Shown here: piece after piece, positions 33,731-44,609 of the stretch
How the letters are laid out: each line of letters starts with the position of its first letter
How positions within the stretch are numbered: the stretch's first letter is position 1
From: Dendrolimus kikuchii
Taxonomy: Eukaryota; Arthropoda; Insecta; Lepidoptera; Lasiocampidae
Length of the DNA stretch: 64,000 nt
Reading direction: 5' to 3'
Assembly: GCA_019925095.2 (NCBI GenBank)
Contig: CM034392.1
Location: 11,799,887 to 11,863,886, forward strand
Made by a program: the position numbers and the translations under genes
Notes under the pieces: model-generated
The model's database searches: none
Told to the model about the DNA's origin: nothing
The model's input: the letters and a program-made list of their open reading frames with translations, nothing else

Positions 33731-35834
33731 TAGTCTATAATATTATAAAATTCTAAAAATACGCTGTCTGTACATTGAAGTTATTAAAAAAAGTTTTCAC
33801 TAAAACGATAGCTTATATTCTTTTTTAAATGCTGAGGTACTCTCTGTCGCGGGAATCCCGTGGGACTTACAATTCATACACATGTCCTAGTTCTCAATAA
33901 AATGATTTCAATATTGGTTTTAAGTTCCTTCATTTGAAGTAACCTGATTGTTATAGGGGATGAAATAAGCTAATTTTTTTTACAACATACTTGTCTTACA
34001 GATACCGGTACTTGTAAGCCAGGTGCGTCGCCTTACTAAACATATATTTTTATTTATAAATGTATTTTATGTGTTATAATACATGTATGCATATGCATAG
34101 TAAATTAAAGTGTCTGTTTATGAGCGTTTTCCACAGCAAATAAACCGGCTTTTATCATATTTGCCAGATTTGATTCTTACGGTCTAAAGAAGGGCACGGA
34201 ACATTATTTTAAAACTTAAATTTGAAAAACACATGATACCAGGTGGTAAGTGCAAAATGTAAAATACTTTGTTACCCGAGTACATTTCTGAAACTTTTGG
34301 CAATATTCCCTCCTAACAACGATCTGAGGCTAGTTTTTTACTACTTTTGTTATTAAGTTTGTTTATACGCTATATTTTATTCTCTTAAAGTTTTTAAAAT
34401 GTTCTATGTCTTTGAAGATCACGGGCCATAAAATTATTATTAGAAATTACACTTTATACAATTTCATCAAGAAATAAAAATAATTGTATTTACATAACAT
34501 TTTCATTTGATGTAGAGAAGAAATCTAAATATGCTTTAACCGAATTTTATGGGGCGTATATAGACTTATCTTTAAGAAGTAGTCCACTTTATTATCCTTG
34601 TAGGTATTATCTTTGGTCCCTTACCTTTTTATGGTGAAATCCCAGAGGTTGTTATGATAAAAAACTGTCCTTTTACTCGGAGAAAATTGATGAGCATACC
34701 GAAATACTTACTCAAAAGTTATCCAAGTCTTAGGTATAGACATTTGGGTTCGCATCCAGCCCGACAAAGATAGGCCGGAATGAAAAAGTAATAATATTGC
34801 GAACGTTAATATTATGAGATTCTCATAATATAAGGAAGCTAATAAGTAGGTATTTATCGAACTTTCATCTAAAGCTCCGACACGGGAGTTATACGTGACA
34901 TCACCCTTGGAAAGCGGCGAGGTGAATGATTACAGTTACTGTGATTCGCTTCCTTTGACTATTTACTGCGTATAAACGGAATATATAATGTAATTAAATA
35001 TTATTTTTTAGTTTTCCATGCAGCTATGTTGCGGATTAAACCAGACTGAGTGGTTTGTTATATATCGCTACCGAAGCCGCGGGAAAAAGCTAGCATATAC
35101 CTATATATAAACCTTCCTTGAAAAATTACAAGTGAAAACCGCTTAAAAATTTGCTGCGTGCTTTAGGAGTTGGCAGATATACATAGAGACGCGGAAAGCA
35201 ACTTTATTTTACACTATTTAAAGATAAAGATATCTCTGTGAAGAATAAAACAAGAATTCAAATATTATATTCCTTGGGATTTTTATATCTGTGCTTCGGA
35301 TCTTTATTCAGGCTAAAAATTTCCAGGATAATAAATAATAATACAATACAACAATAAAAACACGTCAAATTTAAACTTTCATATAGGGTGAATTTCTTAA
35401 GAATTTGCCTTGTTTTAAGTCCAAAATGGAAATCACACCATTAGATATGTAACACGGACTACAAACATGAGAAATGGGTATTATTTGTATTTCGTTCAGA
35501 TTACATTTTTAGCAGTAAGGGTGGGTTCCAGTATTACGATATAATGATCCGTCCTCTAGTTACTCTCGAAATTCTAGAATTTATGTGAAAGGATCGCCTG
35601 ATACCGGATCTAAGAAAGGCCTGCAATTTAATCCGTGTAGACCCTTTGCAACATACTATTTCTACTTTTTAGCTCGAATGTGAATGTGATAGCTAATAGA
35701 TTTTTACATTTTTGGGTATTATACTATTTACACATCTAGGTGGTATGCGTTTCATATAACTGTATAACTATAGACAGTAAAAAAACCAAGGTAACCGACA
35801 TAGCTGGCTTCAATAGTAAGTTGAAGTGATAAAG
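33731..35834. other. Spacer, no gene supported
   Basis: AT-rich non-coding DNA. An 11-bp-arm palindrome (ATATTATGAGA/TCTCATAATAT) lies near 34810. The motif CGCGGGAAAAAGCTAGCATA near 35079 looks like the end of a lepidopteran transposable element. Confidence 0.3.
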
Positions 35835-36060
35835 GCGGGTCACGTCTGTCCCAGGATCGGCGGTTGTTAGAGCAAGCGTGTCCTGAAGTGGAAACCTCAT
35901 CTCGGTAAACGTAACGTAGGATACCCTCCATTCCGGAGGATCGACGACCTGCGTAAGGTCGGTTGGCGGGGGTGGATGAGGAAGACAGGAGACACAGAGA
36001 TATGTGGCGCATACGTAGGGAGGCCTGCGCCCAGCAGTGGACTTTAATTGACTGAAGAAT
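35835..36060 (+). pseudogene. RTE-type LINE C-terminal relic
   Basis: The plus strand reads DRRLLEQACPEVETSS and, after stops, RKVGWRGWMRKTGDTEIWRI and REACAQQWTLID. The ending W.RI..EA..QQW matches the C-terminus of RTE LINEs. Its first part aligns with NRWPMEQTSPGVETAS of the relic at 50.3-50.7 kb, so both come from one family. Confidence 0.7.
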
Positions 36061-36511
36061 AAGAACTGGATAGATTGTTAATTACATTAAAAAAAAAGAT
36101 TTTCAACACATTTGCTCGAAAAATATATTTACGAAACCTGTAGGTATACATGCTTAAAAATTACGCACCATACAACGAAACGTGCGATTAATAGGTACTT
36201 AGGTGAAAAAAATATGAATTTCACCAAGAAGTTTCACATTATGAAGATAATTAAGCTGAATAACCGAACCTCCTTGGAAGTGCTTTTGATCAATAAATAC
36301 ATTTGTCTCACTTTAATAGTATAAAGAAAATGAGACGAAAAATGTAGTCTAATTTTCATCACGCGCACGTGGCGCCATTTGCTAATGCGCGCCATTTTCA
36401 TATTAGTAACGTCAAAGATTGTTGCGACTTTCCGATTGATATTTATGTTTGTTTCATTACCTATTGTACTGTTTTCTTGCAAATGGATTGAAAAACGTTA
36501 TATGACATATG
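36061..36511. other. Spacer with GCCATTT motifs
   Basis: The part at 36361-36405 has two GCGCCATTT copies (TGGCGCCATTTGC and GCGCGCCATTTTCAT) next to CACGTGG. The GCCAT core resembles a Pho/YY1 site but occurs often by chance. Not called as a gene. Confidence 0.3.
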
Positions 36512-36598
36512 TGCGATTGTTGGTTTTTACAAACTCGTGCCTATGGTAAGCCCCCGACTTCGTCTCGGGCTTACATTCGTCTACTCGTTTGTAAAAAC
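36512..36598. repeat. Nested double hairpin (fold-back element)
   Basis: Outer arms TGGTTTTTACAAAC and GTTTGTAAAAACCA are exact inverses. Inside them GTAAGCCCCCGA and TCTCGGGCTTAC form a second stem around CTTCG. About 85 bp. It resembles in layout, but not in sequence, the element at 14.82 kb. Confidence 0.75.
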
Positions 36599-36778
36599 CA
36601 CCTTACCTCATTACTATAATAAATAACTATTATTTTAATATAAACAATAATAGGTAAATTTTTAAATAAAATAAATTCGTAAACAAGTTATTATTTTGTC
36701 TGTTTGACTGTGTTTGTTTATGGTACGTTAATCTAAGATAAAACTTTCCCAAATAATTGGAAAGATGTAAGTACCAAG

Positions 36779-36806
36779 ATCATAATAACGATTACGTTAT
36801 TATGAT
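36779..36806. repeat. Perfect 28-bp palindrome
   Basis: ATCATAATAACG, then ATTA, then CGTTATTATGAT: 12-bp exact arms with a 4-base centre, about 20 bp upstream of a truncated LINE. Confidence 0.8.
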
Positions 36807-36825
36807 AATGATTAGCATTAGCTAA

Positions 36826-37741
36826 TGTATGTAGAGAGATACACATCCACCGCGCGAGCTGAGAGAGTCGAAATCCATACACTTAGGGAGGCAATGGTAG
36901 AGCGATTGAATGTAACTTTAAAGGCAGTCTCCGACTGGGGAAAAGCTAACCTAGTTACGTTCAATGCCTCTAAAACCCAGGCGTGTATTTTTACCGCGAA
37001 GAGGAGTTCTTTTGAACTAACTCCTACTTTCCGAGGAGTACCCGTTCCGATGACCGACGAACTTCAGCTTCTTGGCGTTTCCCTGACGTCGACTATCAGC
37101 TTTGGCTCATATATCGAGTGTATAGCACAAACTGCGGCAAAAAAGCTGGGCATACTCTCGAAGGTGAGACGGTACTTCACACCTGAACAACTGCTAGTAT
37201 TGTACAAAACACAAGTACGAGCATGTATGGAGTACTGCTCTCACCTTTGGGATGGCTCAGCCAAATACCAACTCGAAGCACTTGAGTCGATTGAGCGGAG
37301 AGCCAGGAGGCTGGTTGGCAACGACCAACTTTTCGATGACAAAATGCAAAGTCTCGAACATCGGCGCAGGGTTGCCAGCTTGTCGGTTTTCTATCGGATT
37401 CACTTTGTAGAGTGTGCAGCTGAGCTCTTCAATCTGATCCCGCCATCTCCCTTCCATCATCGGACAACCAGACGAACCGGCATGCGGCATCGATATATGG
37501 TGGATATTCCACCTATTAGAACGAAGCGCTTTGCATCTAGCTTCATCATACGCGCCGCAAAGGAGTGGAACTCATTGCCGGAGTCTGTCTTTCCGGATAC
37601 ATATAACCTGGGTGTCTTCAAGTCACGTGTGAATAGGTACCTTCTAGGCAAGCGTGCTCCATCCTAGACCATATCTTCGCCCCACATAAGGCAAGATTGT
37701 GGTCAAACGCGAACCTATACTACAATAAAAAAAAAAAAAAA
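36826..37741 (+). pseudogene. 5'-truncated jockey-like LINE with poly(A)
   Basis: An open frame (36825-37667) encodes the thumb and C-terminal region of a jockey-like reverse transcriptase: [44 protein letters not shown] and [17 protein letters not shown]. The catalytic palm (YADD) is missing because the 5' end is truncated. A short 3' UTR and an A-rich tail (about 37725-37741) follow. The frame is still open, so the insertion is probably not very old. It is related to, but distinct from, the LINE at 53.5-57.1 kb. Such fragments are by-products of target-primed reverse transcription and have no expected function. Confidence 0.88.
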
Positions 37742-38790
37742 GCTATGTAGCATACCTAGGACTTAATTATATGTTCTGTATGTGTATGTATGTTACGACT
37801 TTGAGAATAATACAACAACAAATTAATCGCAGTACTTATAAATTGCGTATTACATGTACGTGCGTATTTTTACAATGAACTTTCCATCTGTAGTAAAATC
37901 TTGATCACGTTTCATATATTCTAAAGAGAATAGTATGACAACATTATAATGTGTATTTTATAGCAGATTTTCACTCTATGATTATTTTGATGTAAAAAGA
38001 GCACTTATACGACCCATAAATAATGCTACGTCGAACAGATCCTTTGTAGATATTTTAGTAACTTATTTAGACGTAGTGAGAGTATGTATGTAACTTTTGC
38101 TTTTTCCTTTGGGATTTGGCGGCGTAATGAACTCGAAAACCCTTCTCGAATAGAATGAATGGATTTGGATGACAACACATAGCCAATATTTTAATAATTC
38201 GCTACCTACAATTGCAAATTAGGGAGCCATTTGGTAAAACATTAGCAAGAATGTAATAATTATGACGTAGGAAATAATGATCTTAATCAACAAGATAATA
38301 CTATAAATGTAGAAATTATGGAACGTGATTGTTACAAATGATATGTTGATTGTTATAAATAATTAAAAAATCAACGAAAAAGAATGGTTGGTTTGTTTGG
38401 TGTTGTATATAGAGCATTTCCATCCCCCAAAAAAGTAACAACTAATAGTTTATAAGTTTATGCTTATATTTTTAGTGCTTTCCTGATAAAATAATGGCTT
38501 TGTTTTTTAGCAGACATCAACTTTACTCAGGATGAGCTACAAATTTTAAATATTAATAATCTATAAAAACAATATAATTGCTTCTAAAATGTAGATTGAC
38601 TTGATATTTTCACGATTTTTTTTTAAGTGATGTTAAATAAAATTAACTCAAAATATAAAAGGATGAAATACTAGCCCAGCTAACTCATAAATTATTACCC
38701 CGTCCTTGATACCATTGCGTTTTGGAAACCCTCTCACAATAAGACCTTGTAGTTTTGCCCTTCTTAAGCTTACTATCGTATTATACATAT
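37742..38790. other. Spacer, no gene supported
   Basis: AT-rich non-coding DNA without recognised repeats. Confidence 0.3.
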
Positions 38791-39117
38791 TGTTACGAGT
38801 GCGAGGGACTTAAAATGCCGTTGGAATGACTATAGAGTTTATTAGAACTATATAAACACGTATAACACAGGTACAAATATAACCGAACACAAGAAGTCCA
38901 AACGTAATGCAGAAGGGCGTAATTCAATAAAACGCGCAAAGTCCGTCACTTATTAGATTCCCGATTGAAGTACACACGTCTCGCTTCGCTGGTGGTTATT
39001 GCTCGATTGTCTGCTCCCTCGATCGGGCCATTACTTTATACTGCACAGATGCAATATGTCCGCCCGGCCGCGTGGACCGAATTTCCTAGAATCAGCTTAT
39101 ATTTTAAATCCGTAACA
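38791..39117 (-). mobile_element. Solo LTR (Gypsy-like)
   Basis: 327 bp with short inverted ends TGTTACG and CGTAACA. Read on the minus strand it has a TATA-like GTATAAAG followed further on by AATAAA, the usual LTR order. No internal retroelement sequence flanks it. The bases on either side (ACATAT and CCTGGC) do not form a target duplication. It is unrelated to the LTRs at 16.6 kb. Confidence 0.7.
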
Positions 39118-39244
39118 CCTGGCTAATGATCACAATACAACAATAGGCCTTATGCCAATAAATAAACAAAAGAAGACGTCCATATAAGAATTTAAATGTT
39201 ATTAGTTCAAATGCCGACGGGTAATAAATGTGCTTTGTTTCAGA

Positions 39245-39325
39245 TATGGAGGTGGATTTTGTGGTGACCAGTGCCCACTTCGCTGGGCTTCATTAAAAAC
39301 AGCACACACACGCACGCACGCATGC
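39245..39325. repeat. CA/CG-rich microsatellite
   Basis: AACAGCACACACACGCACGC and following bases, about 30 bp of alternating CA/CG next to CAGTGCCCACTTCGCTGGGC, a phrase typical of moth repeats. Confidence 0.5.
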
Positions 39326-39469
39326 AATTCAAGATTTAATTAACTTTTTGTTACCTTTGGTTTATTCGTAAACGCATGTTAGAGGACAATAGACGCTAAT
39401 TAATTTAGTTCTTAGAAAGCACTCGCTGTGCTTCGTATGAAGATGCGCTGTTACATATTTGACGGGCGT

Positions 39470-39675
39470 TCCCGTGCCTACTTCGCTGGATATAATAAAA
39501 CAATAAAAAATATTATTGATCACAATCAAATATAGCCTATGTCACTTAGAAATAATGCAGCTTCCCACTAGTGAAAGAATTTTCAAAATCGGTTCAGTAG
39601 TTCAAGAGATTATACTTCCTACATACAAACAAATAAACTTACAAACTTTACCTCTTTATGATATCAGTACAGGTA
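39470..39675 (+). repeat. Short interspersed repeat E, copy 1
   Basis: CTACTTCGCTGGATATAATA, TAGCCTATGTCACTTAGAAA, AGTGAAAGAATTTTCAAAAT and TTTACCTCTTTATGATATC recur in order at 41735-41912. Non-coding; probably the 3' end of a retroelement. Confidence 0.55.
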
Positions 39676-39737
39676 AATATAGATAGGACTTAGTATAAAA
39701 TTGTATAGTATTCTCTTAAGTTTTCGCGACTGGTATA

Positions 39738-39995
39738 CATAATAAAACTACGTTGTAACGGTTTTAGGCGCGGTAATTTGTTTCATTTTTATTATATTGA
39801 CGTTTCGGCCACTTTTCAGTATCACAAAATGAACAAGTTGGCGTTAGTCTAAATAAGCCTTAACTCATTGACACTTGACACCTTTGTCTTCCGTGATCAC
39901 GTCTACTGAAAAGTTTTCGAAACGTCGGATTATTACAAATCAAATAGATAGATTACCGAGCCTAAAACCGTTAAAACGTAGTTTTATTATAAAAT
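39738..39995. mobile_element. Fold-back MITE with ~40-bp inverted ends
   Basis: The left end (ATAATAAAACTACGTTGTAA, then CGGTTTTAGGCGCGGTAAT) and the reverse complement of the right end match with very few differences. Inner arms GACGTTTCGGCCACTTTTCAG and CTGAAAAGTTTTCGAAACGTC are also inverted. About 255 bp. The target duplication is not certain (ATA-like). Confidence 0.7.
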
Positions 39996-40257
39996 ATGTG
40001 CTTCGTATAGTAGGTATATTTTGTGTGGTAATGAAATTGTTAAAATGTTCTCAGAATTTGTTACAGTTATGTACATACATCTAGTCAGATTAAAAAAATG
40101 TTTCTTACTTTAAATAATTAGACTATTAAATTAGATTTTAATAGAATATCAGTTGATCCAACGGGACGCGGCAACAATAATTTCACATGGTTAAAACGGC
40201 AAATGCAAAGCACCGTTATTATCTAGACTATTTAGTATAATTTTAAATATTCTCACT

Positions 40258-40607
40258 AATACAATGAGTATGATAAGTGAGAGTTCCAATGGCCCTTTTT
40301 CCCCCCTCCACTTATCGCATCTTCCATATCCTAAGTTCCTAATCCATTCCCTACCCCACTCTAAAGGTTGGAAACGGTGTTTCAAACGTTTATAGGCGAC
40401 GATAACCACTTTAAGCCTAGTTTCTATATCTTACCGATCATTCAGTCATGCCTTACTATCGGTTAAATTTTGACATAAGCTCCATACATGTAATGTCAAA
40501 ATCCAACTGATGGCAGGGCAAGTGAATCTATAGTAAGATAAGGTACCGGCCATAAATTAGTTAGGCCGTCTGCCTGTTTGCCAACATCGTAATAAATAAA
40601 AATAAAA
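40258..40607 (+). mobile_element. SINE-B, copy 2, split by a small fold-back insertion
   Basis: The left part (GATAAGTGAGAGTTCCAATG to TATAGGCGACGATAACCACTTT) and right part (GGCCGTCTGCCTGTTTGCCAAC to an A-rich end) together match 61431-61698. Between them about 140 bp (40405-40550) contain inverted arms ATTTTGACAT/ATGTCAAAAT and are absent from the other copies. Confidence 0.6.
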
Positions 40608-41734
40608 GAGTAGTTTTGCGACCAAAACGCTGACCTGCATTTTGGGCAACGCATTAGCGTTGCCATCCAACGTGGTAGCATGACCAGCATTTTGGGAACG
40701 TTCCCAGCTGAAGGTGATTTGAGGCCTATTTATTATTTGTAATTTTTTAAGCCATAGGTTATATTAATTGTACCTAGTCTTGCCATAAATATTGTAACAA
40801 AGATTTTTTTTCTATTGCAAATAACATTTATAAGTTTTACAGTGTGTTAGTTTAATGCATAAATATAAAACAATTTAAAATATAAAAAGCTTATTCGAAG
40901 TGGTATCCATTGGCTGCAATATAGTCCTTTAAATGTTGAGGCTAGTTATCAATAAAGCACGCACTCTTTCCATGGGAAAATTCTTCACTGCCAATCGTAT
41001 GGATTGTTTTAGGGACTCCAAATTATCACGGCGTTTAGAGCAAACCTTACTCTCTAAAACTGACCATAAATCATAATCCATCGGATTAAGATCGGGACTA
41101 GACGCCGGCCAGTCTTCAGCTCTGATGAATTCCGAAACGTTCGTTTCTAACCAAGACTGCGTGGACCGAGCTTTATGACCCAGCGCCGAGTCTTGCTGGA
41201 AGGACCATTCTTGGTTATTGAACATAGTGTTGTTAAGGTGCTTAACTACCTTCTCAAGAATGGTATCTTGATACACTTGTCCGATGTTTTGATACCTTTT
41301 GAAGTGAAACTTCTATATAGACGGGGTCTTACGATTTTTCTGTCACGAAAAAGCGTCACGGCCGCGTGTTCTAATACTTACATTGTTAAACTCGTGATAT
41401 CTTTCGAATGGAATGTCCGAATTGAATAATTCAAAAAGTTATATAAAGGTGTTGAAACAGTCTTGAATATGAAATAATTTATGTTGATAAGGATGAATAC
41501 CAAGATACAAATAAAGAGCTTTTTCTAGCGGCACCATTTTAATTAAATTTTAAAAATAAAAGAACACTTATTGTGGCATAACTATAATAGTGAGACATAT
41601 GCTGTCGCGACATTTTTTGTAAATAATGATGTGTTCTACAAAGTCGTACTACATTATTTTATTCTATCATCAATAGTTTTCGCAGCGCACGCGATTTTAG
41701 GTATTTTTTTACACCTTGGGTTACATTATTGGAG

Positions 41735-41912
41735 TTTAGTAAGGATCCCTAATTTTTTTGTAAATATAATATAGCCTTTGTGACCCGGGGATAGTGTAGC
41801 TTGCCAACAGTGAAAGAATTTTTCATCATTTCATTGGTTTAGTAGTTTCGGAGCTTCTTCAATGCAAACAAACAATCTAATCTTTCCTCTTTATAAAATT
41901 AGTATAGATATT
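41735..41912 (+). repeat. Short interspersed repeat E, copy 2
   Basis: Matches 39470-39675 in order (TATAGCCTTTGTGACCCGGG, AGTGAAAGAATTTTTCATCA, TTTCCTCTTTATAAAATTAG). It is nested in the composite insertion. Confidence 0.55.
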
Positions 41913-42366
41913 CATATATATTTATTATAAAATTAATTCGATATTTGTATATTATAAAAAAGCGCAAGATTTTGCGCTGGAAGTTGTTTAATAAAATTGG
42001 CAGCTGGGTTGCCCTAAAAAGCGCTATGTACCTCTGCTCTCCACGTGGCTGGCCATCACTGCCTCTATTTGTGGTATGTGTAAAAAAAACATTAATAAAT
42101 ATATTTAGAGTAGACTATGGATGTTTTTTTGGTTCCGGATCGAATTCAGTTTTTTGTATGATAAAATAAAATATGTTTAAATAAAAAATGCATTCATTAA
42201 AATGTACCTAACCTAACCAAATCATAATTTGCACTAAACCTGCAAAAAGAAAAAACCTGCAAGGTTTTGAAATTAGACAAGCACATTAACAATCTGCCCG
42301 TAAAACTTCAAGTTAAACTTTTGGTGCGATTCATTTTGTCACTTGTCAATTGAAGTTTATTCACTT

Positions 42367-42580
42367 GTCCGTTGCGATTCGTTTTCCGCTTGTCCTTTGC
42401 GATTCATTTTTCCACTTATCCGTTGCCATTCGTTTTTGCCCTTGTCCGTTGCGATTCGTTATTCCACTTATCCGTTGCCATTCGTTTTTCCATTTGTCTG
42501 TTGTGATTCGTTTTTCCACTCATCCGTTGCCATTCGTTTTTCATCTTGTCCGTTGCGATTCGTTTTTCCACTTGTCCGTT
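42367..42580. repeat. 26-bp minisatellite with two alternating unit types
   Basis: About eight units of the form GTCCGTTGCGATTCGTTTTT plus CCACTT. Several units alternate between GTCCGTTGCGATT and ATCCGTTGCCATT, suggesting a 52-bp higher-order unit. Flanking GAAGTTT copies mark both ends. The ORFs 42343-42582 and 42350-42730 are products of this array. Confidence 0.88.
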
Positions 42581-43388
42581 GAAGTTTCACTTCTAATATG
42601 TGTCCCAGCACACATTTTTCACAAAAATATGGCTCAGTCACTCCCTCATAGCTCACACCCCACCAAACCATCACTGAAGACGGATAATGCCCACGTTGCA
42701 CTCTGTCCACTAGTTGAGAAGCTTCCTTAGAGCTTTGAACATAAATACGGTCATTTTCTCTGTTAAAACGTTGCTCAATTGCAGAAAAATTCTCATACGT
42801 AAACAAAATTTTTCTGTGACCTCCCTTTGCGTAGCCCTTCAGTAGTTCTTTCGATTTTACCACCCCATTCTTTTTTAAATTATGAGTTAAGAAATGACCA
42901 GTGCGTCTCTTATAGGCTGCAAGTCCTAAGTCATCTTTTAAAATACGCGACATGGTTCTAGGTGATATCTTCATCTCCCGAGATAAAATCTTTTGCTCTC
43001 GGATAGGATTTCTTCAAATTCTTTCCCTTACTGCTTTGACCACCTTTTTCGTACGAACACTACGTGGACGGCCAGATCTTTTTCTGTCACAAACAGAGGA
43101 GGTCTCGTTTTACCTATTAATAGCCCGGTACATAAACATTTGATTAATACCAAGCGCATGGAGAGTTTTAAAAATTGCATTTGACTCTATACCTACTTTG
43201 TGTAATGCAATCACAGCGATTCGGTTCTCTTTATCGCCCCACTCAATTTTAATATCGCAAAATGTTGTATAATGTATTGGCGCCAAAATGAGAAAACACA
43301 ATGAACAATCATATAAAAATGACAGATTCCAAATTCAAATGTAATATTTTGTTTCTTTTTAATTGTAACAGTATTTATGGCCAGACTA

Positions 43389-43989
43389 AGTATATTTGAT
43401 TTTTTTAAATGAGAAATAAAAAAAAGAATAGAAACATATTTTTACTTATATAAAAAGTTATTTCTACTTCTAGAACACAACAATGAAGCGTATATTGAAA
43501 AAAAAAATATCTGACGATTCTCCGTGCTAGTCCGACTCACACGTAGACACTTGATTTCTAACATAGATTATACAAGTTGTTTCAAGTCATGTTTAATTTG
43601 AATCTTTGTTTCTATTCGCAGTGTAATATATTATCGGCTTCGAAAAAGATTTCGTCTATGTAAACAACTGCAAATATCTAACTAAAAGAATAAACTATTT
43701 CTCAACTATCATTTTCTAGCTAACGAAGCATGGAATGTATTACTCGAAAGCAAATATGTTATCATTACATTGAAAGCTGGAATTGCACGTTAACTACAGT
43801 GACGATTGATATACACGTAACATTATTATTACTTCTTGTTTAAAACTACTTAAGTTGTCTACAAAAGTTTTCGATTAAATAAAAGAAAAGTATATATAAA
43901 TATTTATATTACCTGGTACATATAAATATTTATATTCTAATTGTCAGATAAGTACTCTATTGGACTTAATTTTCCTCTATTATACAAAA
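43389..43989. other. Spacer, nothing recognised
   Basis: AT-rich non-coding sequence. Confidence 0.3.
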
Positions 43990-44198
43990 TCTTAATATAT
44001 ATAAATTACGTGTCACGTTGTTTGTCCGCAATGGACTCCTAAACTACTTGACCGATTTTAATCAAATTGGCACACCGTGTGCAGTTTGATCCGACTTGAA
44101 AGATAGGATAGCTTACATTTGGACCCGGTAGGTGGCGCTGCATTCGGGTTCTAAATTTTATTTCTTCAGGGCAGAACAACGTCTGCCGGGACAGCTAG
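43990..44198 (+). mobile_element. Non-autonomous Helitron
   Basis: Begins TCTTAATATATATAAATTAC after an A, ends CCGGGACAGCTAG before a T, and has a GGCAGA/TCTGCC stem with a 6-base loop about a dozen bases before the end. These are the 5' TC, 3' hairpin, CTRR end and A/T target of Helitrons. 209 bp, non-coding. The 3' end resembles the Lep1-like copy at 3.9 kb (CTGCCGGG.C.GCTA). Confidence 0.75.
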
Positions 44199-44329
44199 TT
44201 ATATATAAAAGTGCATTTTCTACGCATGAACTGCGCACTGGCTAGTGATTTGCCAAACGACATTTATGTTGGTTTGCTATGTTGAAATTTTACCATTAGT
44301 TTGAAATGAGACCTGAATGATAGAGATGT

Positions 44330-44560
44330 GATTTAGAAAGAGTAATTAATGGTACGACTTCATTTGAGATAATGTTACAGATCTAGACCATTTCACGTAG
44401 ATATGACGATGGGTTTAATGCGTTGTATAAGATGCGACATTGTTAATGACATTAAATATTGACAGATAACGTATGTATATGCACTAATGTGGCTATGCGT
44501 TAACGGCGTTATTTTTTAACGCTTTAAATAAGACGCATTCGGCCACAGTCTAAATCTTTG
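44330..44560 (+). repeat. Duplicated non-coding block, copy 1, with TATA-like end
   Basis: Aligns over about 210 bp with 48955-49175. The best-conserved part contains AGATAACGTATGTATATGCA, GGCTATGCGTTAACGGCG and, at the end, TTTAAATAAGACGCATTCGG. The last motif resembles a TATA box about 100 bp before a CpG-rich islet. It may be a diverged promoter module or a low-copy repeat. Confidence 0.55.
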
Positions 44561-44609
44561 ACATTTAAACGCAGATGAAACCGCACCAATATGGTGATTT
44601 GTTGATGGA

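Larger units (their letters stand above)
41301..42614. mobile_element. Composite 1.3-kb insertion in maT copy 2
   Basis: TTTT flanks both sides (41297-41300 and 42615-42618). The left edge begins GAAGTGAAACTTCTATATAG; near the right edge is its inverse GAAGTTTCACTTC, followed by about 22 further bases. Inside lie a conserved-looking left part (CACGAAAAAGCGTCACGGCC), repeat E copy 2 and a 26-bp minisatellite. No credible ORF. It is probably a non-autonomous element; class unknown. Confidence 0.6.
40929..43301 (-). pseudogene. maT transposase pseudogene, copy 2 (interrupted)
   Basis: From the right: N-terminus (43110-43301, ending YRAINR then a stop where copy 1 has tyrosine), a second stop replacing arginine near 43015, then 42468-42974 with the HTH end and YPSSVMVWWGVSYEGVTEPYF. 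After the foreign insertion, 40929-41276 encodes QQDSALGHKARS and EDWPASSPDLNPMDYDLW. The catalytic spacing is 37 residues (DD37D), here with the QD block intact. Stops and the insertion make it inactive. Confidence 0.82.
40775..43388 (-). mobile_element. maT-type (DD37D) element, copy 2, with internal insertion
   Basis: The ends (TAGTCTTGCCATAAATATTG; right end reversed TAGTCTGGCCATAAATACTG) and outer TA dinucleotides match copy 1 at 1767-3052. It measures 2614 bp because a 1314-bp segment (41301-42614) sits inside the transposase region. Without it the length would be close to copy 1. Confidence 0.85.

Noticed and set aside
42343..42730. Overlapping plus-strand ORFs of 79 and 126 residues
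   Set aside because: They run over the 26-bp minisatellite and antisense transposase; nothing suggests translation.
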